A DNA stretch of 64,000 bases from Acidaminobacter sp. GTDB lineage: Bacteria > Bacillota_A > Clostridia > Peptostreptococcales > Acidaminobacteraceae. The stretch lies in assembly GCA_009881125.1 (NCBI GenBank), contig WXFH01000024.1, positions 1-64,000 of the forward strand, in the 5' to 3' direction. A program made the translations under genes and the position numbers. A model generated the notes under the pieces. The model did no database searches and had not been told where the DNA came from. It was given only the letters and a program-made list of their open reading frames with translations. This document shows positions 60,492 through 64,000 of this stretch, piece by piece (within the stretch, counting starts at the first letter, position 1; each line of letters opens with the position of its first letter).

Positions 60492-61469
60492 TTACCGCAT
60501 GCCAGCAGCTGAGTAAATTTTGTCGATCACACGCATGTTGAGAATCGCATCTTCAGCAGGGAGGATAGCCGATGGTCGCCCTTCCAGCACACATTCACTA
60601 AAGTGCTCAATTTGTGCAGCATAGGCGTTGGTTTGATACTCGAAGACGCTGGTGCTAATTTTGCCATTTTTAGTTAGGCTGACTTTGGGGTGCTGGTAGG
60701 GAAACTCTATACGCATCAAGCCTTCGGTACCGGTGATTTCAATGGACTGGTTATAGCTGCCTGCGAAAGTACAATCAATTGTGGCGAGCCTGCCACCGGG
60801 AAATTTCATGGCAACAGCCATGGCTTGATCGACAGCGCCATTAGGTGTCATCTGAGGGATTGCTGCAACAGACTCCGGCTCCCCGCCCATAATCAATCGA
60901 ATGCCTTGTATGCAATAGCATCCAATATCATAAAGGGCGCCTCCCCCATAAGCGGCGTTTAGCCGGATGTCATCTTCTTTAAGGACCTGAAAGGAATAGC
61001 GAGCGGAGACATTTTGGATGGATCCGATTTCACCTTGATTGAGCAGTTCGCGAATTTCCTGCCATTTTGGATGACAGCGGAATGCAAAAGCTTCCATAAA
61101 GAGCACGTTATGTTTCGCGGATACCTCAACCATTTGATGCGCCTCAGCTTCGCTTAGCGCCGCGGGTTTTTCACATAGGACATGTTTGCCAGCAGCTGCG
61201 GCTTTCTGTGTCCACTCGAGGTGCAGATGATTTGGTAGTGGAATATAGACGGCATCTATTTCTGAATCGTCGAGTAAAGTTTCATAAGAGCCGTAAGCCT
61301 TCGGAATGCTGTGGGCCTTTGCCATCCGGTCGGCTTTCTCCTGCGAGCGGCTGGCTATTGCGATGACTTCAGCATTTTCAGCTTTTTGAATGGCTGGTAT
61401 GACGCGTTCATTGGCGATCCACGCCGCGCCCAGGATGCCCCATTTGACTTTGTTATCAATATTTTTCAT
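60492..61469 (-). CDS. Gfo/Idh/MocA-family oxidoreductase
   Basis: An NAD(P)-dependent sugar or inositol-type dehydrogenase, 325 residues. Rossmann start VKWGILGAAWIANERVIPAI, the catalytic-motif ALCEKP-equivalent HVLCEKPAALSEAEAHQM and the barrel segment SARYSFQVLKEDDIRLNAA are diagnostic. It lies between an HMGL-family gene and kduI on the same strand, so a role in uronate or keto-sugar breakdown is possible. Its flanks are two near-identical 111-base cassettes, one of which is its own promoter. Substrate cannot be predicted. Confidence 0.88.
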   Translation of the reverse strand: MKNIDNKVKWGILGAAWIANERVIPAIQKAENAEVIAIASRSQEKADRMAKAHSIPKAYGSYETLLDDSEIDAVYIPLPNHLHLEWTQKAAAAGKHVLCEKPAALSEAEAHQMVEVSAKHNVLFMEAFAFRCHPKWQEIRELLNQGEIGSIQNVSARYSFQVLKEDDIRLNAAYGGGALYDIGCYCIQGIRLIMGGEPESVAAIPQMTPNGAVDQAMAVAMKFPGGRLATIDCTFAGSYNQSIEITGTEGLMRIEFPYQHPKVSLTKNGKISTSVFEYQTNAYAAQIEHFSECVLEGRPSAILPAEDAILNMRVIDKIYSAAGMR

Positions 61470-61506
61470 AGGATAGCCACCTTGCGATCATGCAAATTGT
61501 TTGGAA

Positions 61507-61617
61507 ATTGTAGTGAGTGCCTGTTGCTCAATTTGGATTGGTGCCAAAGCTTGGTGTAAATTTACACTTTGAGAAAACTGGGTGTCTGCGGCCTTTGGCC
61601 TATTGACCCCCAGTTTC
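61507..61617 (-). repeat. Duplicated promoter/operator cassette, copy B
   Basis: An ungapped match to 60378-60488, roughly four-fifths identical by eye. It keeps the TACAAT box (61512-61507), GGTGTAAATTTACACT (61553-61568) and the GGTGTCTGCGGCC-TTTGGCCTATTG repeat (61581). It precedes the Gfo/Idh gene by 38 bases. Confidence 0.7.
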
Positions 61618-61630
61618 ACTTCCACAAAAA

Positions 61631-61660
61631 GAAACCGGTTCGCCGGTTTCTTCCTTTTTA
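61631..61660. terminator. Terminator of kduI
   Basis: GAAACCGG-TTCG-CCGGTTTC (61631-61650) with AAAAA on one side and TTCCTTTTT on the other. It lies just past the minus-strand kduI stop. Confidence 0.88.
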
Positions 61661-61679
61661 TGTCTGTTTCTCGTCCACC

Positions 61680-62522
61680 TTATCTCAAATCCATCATCTT
61701 AATATGATCCATGTCCGTGAACGTTCTATTTTCACCGGCCATAGCCCAGATAAAGCTGTAATTGCTGGTGCCGCAGCCAAAGTGGACGGACCAGCTCGGG
61801 GAGATGACGGCTTGCTCGTTCTGCATGGCGATGCTTCTCAGCTCCTGAGGCTGCCCCATATAGTGGAAGACCAGGTTGTCTTCAGGCACATCGAAATAGA
61901 GGTAGACTTCCATGCGGCGTTCATGGGTGTGGCAAGGCATGGAATTCCAAACGCAGCCGGTGTCCAGGATGGTGCAGCCCATGGAAAGCTGGCAGGTCTC
62001 AAGAACTGCCGGATGGATCAGCTGGTAGATCACGCGCTTATTTGAGGTTTCGAAGCTGCCAAGCTCTACTTTGTTGGCGGTTTCGAGAGTGATCAATTTG
62101 GTTTCGAACCTGGTGTGGGCTGGGGCAGAGGTCATGTAATACTTTGCAGGTTGGGAAGGATCATCGCTTTTGAAGAGGACTTCACGGGTTTCCTTTCCAA
62201 TATAAAGGGCATTGAGGCGGTTTAGGGGGTAGGCGTGACCATCGGCAATTACCGTTCCTGGTCCTCCCAAATTGATAATGCCCAGTTCACGGCGCTCCAG
62301 GAAATAGCTGACACCCAGGTCCTTTTCAGGGTCAACGTTCTTCTGAAGGTCGAGGGTGGCGGTCAGGGGCATGGCGCCCAAGGTCAGGACGCGGTCGATG
62401 TGGGAGTAAACCGCCGTCACGTCATCAGGGACGAAGACCTGCTCAAGGAGAAACTCAGTTCTAAGTTGGGTGGTGTCATAATGTTTGGCATCTTTTGGAT
62501 TGGCGCCGTAGCGTACGTCCAT
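61680..62522 (-). CDS. kduI: 5-dehydro-4-deoxy-D-glucuronate isomerase
   Basis: Isomerises 4-deoxy-L-threo-5-hexosulose uronate to 3-deoxy-D-glycero-2,5-hexodiulosonate in pectin and glycosaminoglycan breakdown. 280 residues, family about 278. The cupin zinc site is visible in MPCHTHERRMEVYLYF. MDVRYGANPKDAKHYDT is the canonical KduI N-terminus, so ATG 62522 with GAGGAGG upstream is the start. A longer upstream frame is spurious. No kduD or pectate lyase is nearby, so this is an isolated uronate gene. Confidence 0.93.
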   Translation of the reverse strand: MDVRYGANPKDAKHYDTTQLRTEFLLEQVFVPDDVTAVYSHIDRVLTLGAMPLTATLDLQKNVDPEKDLGVSYFLERRELGIINLGGPGTVIADGHAYPLNRLNALYIGKETREVLFKSDDPSQPAKYYMTSAPAHTRFETKLITLETANKVELGSFETSNKRVIYQLIHPAVLETCQLSMGCTILDTGCVWNSMPCHTHERRMEVYLYFDVPEDNLVFHYMGQPQELRSIAMQNEQAVISPSWSVHFGCGTSNYSFIWAMAGENRTFTDMDHIKMMDLR

Positions 62523-62643
62523 TTGTAGACCTCCTCGCAAATAGGGGTTGTGATTGTCTGAGTCTATGCATGCAGAATGCCTCTGGCAGCGGGAGACCGC
62601 TGCACGGAGGCACTCAAGTTGAGTGTACGTAAGCAAGCTTTGG

Positions 62644-62874
62644 TTAATCAAAGATTTTTTCGCGTTCGAAGAGCTTTGGTTCTGCTTCATCTGTAGAGAT
62701 AGGTCCTTCGTGCTCGACATTCCAGTGTTCAAGCACTTCCGGATCAGGGTCTGCAGAACTCTTATAGGCTTCTTTTGCAAGCCTGATGTCTTCCTCCAGC
62801 TGTTTTAGTTCCGCGAGCAGAGCTTTTCTTCGGTTGTTAAGGTCAGCGACTTTTTGGAGCATAGTTTCGCTCAT
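62644..62874 (-). CDS. Small coiled-coil protein, unknown
   Basis: A 76-residue protein with an N-terminal heptad-like helix (about 5-40, LQKVADLNNRRKALLAELKQLEEDIRLAKEA) and an acidic C-terminal tail ending EREKIFD. ATG 62874 follows GAGGAGGTG, so translation is plausible. It precedes kduI on the same strand by about 120 bases, a gap holding an imperfect hairpin (near 62573-62612). No family recognised. Confidence 0.55.
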   Translation of the reverse strand: MSETMLQKVADLNNRRKALLAELKQLEEDIRLAKEAYKSSADPDPEVLEHWNVEHEGPISTDEAEPKLFEREKIFD

Positions 62875-63092
62875 TAGAACACCTCCTCATTTTAGCATTA
62901 AACTTATACCCTGAAAAGGACGGGAATCACACTTAAAGGATAGAAGTTAGGGAGGAAGTTTGGGAAAAGGATGCGGTTAATAATAAATGGCTCTGTTAGC
63001 TGTGTGTGTTGATAATGGAAAACGACATAATCGAATCCACATTCGGCTAAAATCAAGACAGTTATATCTAATCTCATTAAGAGGTGATAGAT

Positions 63093-63440
63093 ATGACTGC
63101 AAATGTAAATGAAATTAGAATACTGCTGAATTTGCTGTCATGAGAAGATTTAGAGCAAATAAATGCAGAAATTATAGATCAGTTAGAAGGCTATATTGGT
63201 CTTCCTGACTTTTTGAACAAGTGTGCAGAACAAAGATTTGCCGATGGATTAGTCTGTCCTCATTGTGGAAAGAAACATATTGTCAAGTTTGGTAATGCCA
63301 GAGGAAAGCAAAGATTTCGCTGCAAGGATTGTGACAGGACTTTTACTCCCTATACTAAAACTATCCTTGCCGACAGCAAACCAATACATAGGAAACTATA
63401 AGTATTGGTTTAATTGGTCGGAGAGAAACAGTAGGATCAG
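63093..63440 (+). pseudogene. Eroded IS1595-like transposase (zinc-ribbon type)
   Basis: An ATG at 63093 with GAGGTG upstream opens a transposase N-terminus, but TGA at 63141 interrupts it. The same frame continues through a zinc ribbon (LVCPHCGKKHIVKFGNARGKQRF, then RCKDCDRTFTP) to a stop at 63401. A following segment in a different frame (NQYIGNYKYWFNWSERNS, about 63375-63430) resembles the normal C-terminus of such transposases. So the catalytic middle is deleted and the remainder frameshifted. The relic is non-functional. Its termini were not identified. Confidence 0.65.
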
Positions 63441-63573
63441 CAGATACAGACAAGTCAAATCCTTGTTCTATGAGAGCATTTCAAGTATGCTGATACTGAC
63501 AAGAAAAGATATTAGAGAAACAAAACCGTTCGGTGTTATCAAATCATAAACTCGAATTAGGAGGTGTCATTAT

Positions 63574-63966
63574 ATGAAGAAGAAAAGTATTGTTATAATT
63601 GTAATCTCAGTAATAGTTGTTCTGACTTTCTCCTTTTTAGTTGGAACAGGCTTTACCGAAAGAGCTGATGTGATATTGCTCGACTATTATGTATCAGAGG
63701 AGGGCGCAAAATTGACTTTTAATACCACCATTCTATCGTCTATGGGTTATACAAGAGGTTTTGAAGATAAGAGTGGTGCATTAAAACCGCATTATCTTGT
63801 CTTTTATTCTACTTTTGGTGGCTTGAATAGTTCATTTAGGGCAAAAAGTGAGTTTGAACTAGTTTTGGGGGAGAATGACACAGAAATCTATTTCAATCGT
63901 GCAGACGGTGGGTATGAACTTGTCTTGCAAAAGAATATCGAGACAGGAGAATGGACAAGACCGTAA
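63574..63966 (+). CDS. Hypothetical exported or membrane-anchored protein
   Basis: 130 residues. The N-terminal hydrophobic segment (about 6-25, IVIIVISVIVVLTFSFLVGT) after KKK is a signal peptide or anchor without lipoprotein box. The remainder looks like a beta-rich extracellular domain (DVILLDYYVSEEGAKLTF ... ELVLQKNIETGEWTRP). ATG 63574 follows TTAGGAGGTG. It is AT-rich like the adjacent transposase relic, perhaps delivered with it. No family name is offered. Confidence 0.6.
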   Translation: MKKKSIVIIVISVIVVLTFSFLVGTGFTERADVILLDYYVSEEGAKLTFNTTILSSMGYTRGFEDKSGALKPHYLVFYSTFGGLNSSFRAKSEFELVLGENDTEIYFNRADGGYELVLQKNIETGEWTRP

Positions 63967-64000
63967 GATGGATTTTGCTTCATCAACACACAAGGCTAAA

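Noticed and set aside
63141..63143. Selenocysteine TGA in the zinc-ribbon gene
   Set aside because: The gene is a decayed transposase with deletion and frameshift; no SECIS-like hairpin was noticed.
1..64000. tRNA or rRNA genes
   Set aside because: No cloverleaf with TTCGAATC-type T-arm or rRNA segment was recognised on either strand by eye.

Overview
The window looks like chromosomal DNA of an anaerobic, amino-acid-fermenting Firmicute (class Clostridia). The support is a complete B12-dependent 3-methylaspartate (glutamate mutase) pathway, a T-box leader on leucine genes, an S-box (SAM-I) riboswitch, an aldehyde:ferredoxin oxidoreductase, a low-GC-type set of sigma-A promoters and Rho-independent terminators, and many GTG/TTG starts. 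A relative of Acidaminobacter or Fusibacter would fit, but the species cannot be fixed from the sequence alone.

Layout. 0.0-4.1 kb: leucine operon leuA-leuC-leuD-leuB (minus strand, leuB cut by the window edge) behind a T-box leader. 4.3-7.6 kb: a molybdopterin oxidoreductase, a protein-isoaspartate methyltransferase-like gene and a hotdog thioesterase. 7.67-9.57 kb: an IS1182-type insertion sequence whose transposase carries one in-frame stop. 9.6-14.8 kb: a secreted LysM/FMN-binding-like protein, a DUF4153 membrane protein, and a phenylacetate-CoA ligase coupled to an ACT protein. 15.2-24.5 kb: glmS-glmL-glmE-mal, a candidate structured RNA, mesaconase alpha/beta, and citDEF. Together these encode glutamate -> 3-methylaspartate -> mesaconate -> citramalate -> acetate + pyruvate. 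24.6-35.6 kb: a 24-bp tandem repeat, amt-glnK, DAHP synthase, aldehyde oxidoreductase with a ThiS/MoaD-like partner, an MFS transporter, a ketopantoate reductase-like gene, and P5C dehydrogenase with an Lrp regulator.

35.6-52.3 kb is an AT-richer purine-nitrogen island: carbamate kinase, a dicarboxylate-type symporter, allantoate amidohydrolase, ureidoglycine aminohydrolase, a PucR regulator, two class V aminotransferases, a cupin, FdrA (AllF), a detached 56-residue FdrA tail, a DUF1116 protein (AllG), a lactate-permease-like transporter and a second carbamate kinase. The set predicts ATP generation from allantoate through oxalurate and carbamoyl phosphate, with oxamate as by-product. No DUF2877 (AllH) gene is visible.

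52.4-64 kb: a PatB-type aminotransferase, small metal-binding and transport genes, a three-gene homocysteine-biosynthesis set (DUF39, NIL-ferredoxin, UPF0280) under a SAM-I riboswitch and a consensus promoter, an HMG-CoA-lyase-family gene, a Gfo/Idh oxidoreductase flanked by duplicated promoter cassettes, kduI, and an eroded transposase.

The most unusual signals are not genes. A 10-mer, GACCATCGGC, occurs 17 times exactly (about 0.12 expected by chance over both strands), within genes, in spacers and as inverted pairs after genes, but not at all between about 32.1 and 54.7 kb, which contains the purine island. A second family, built on GTGTCAGACACC, appears as terminator hairpins and as 24-bp tandem arrays.
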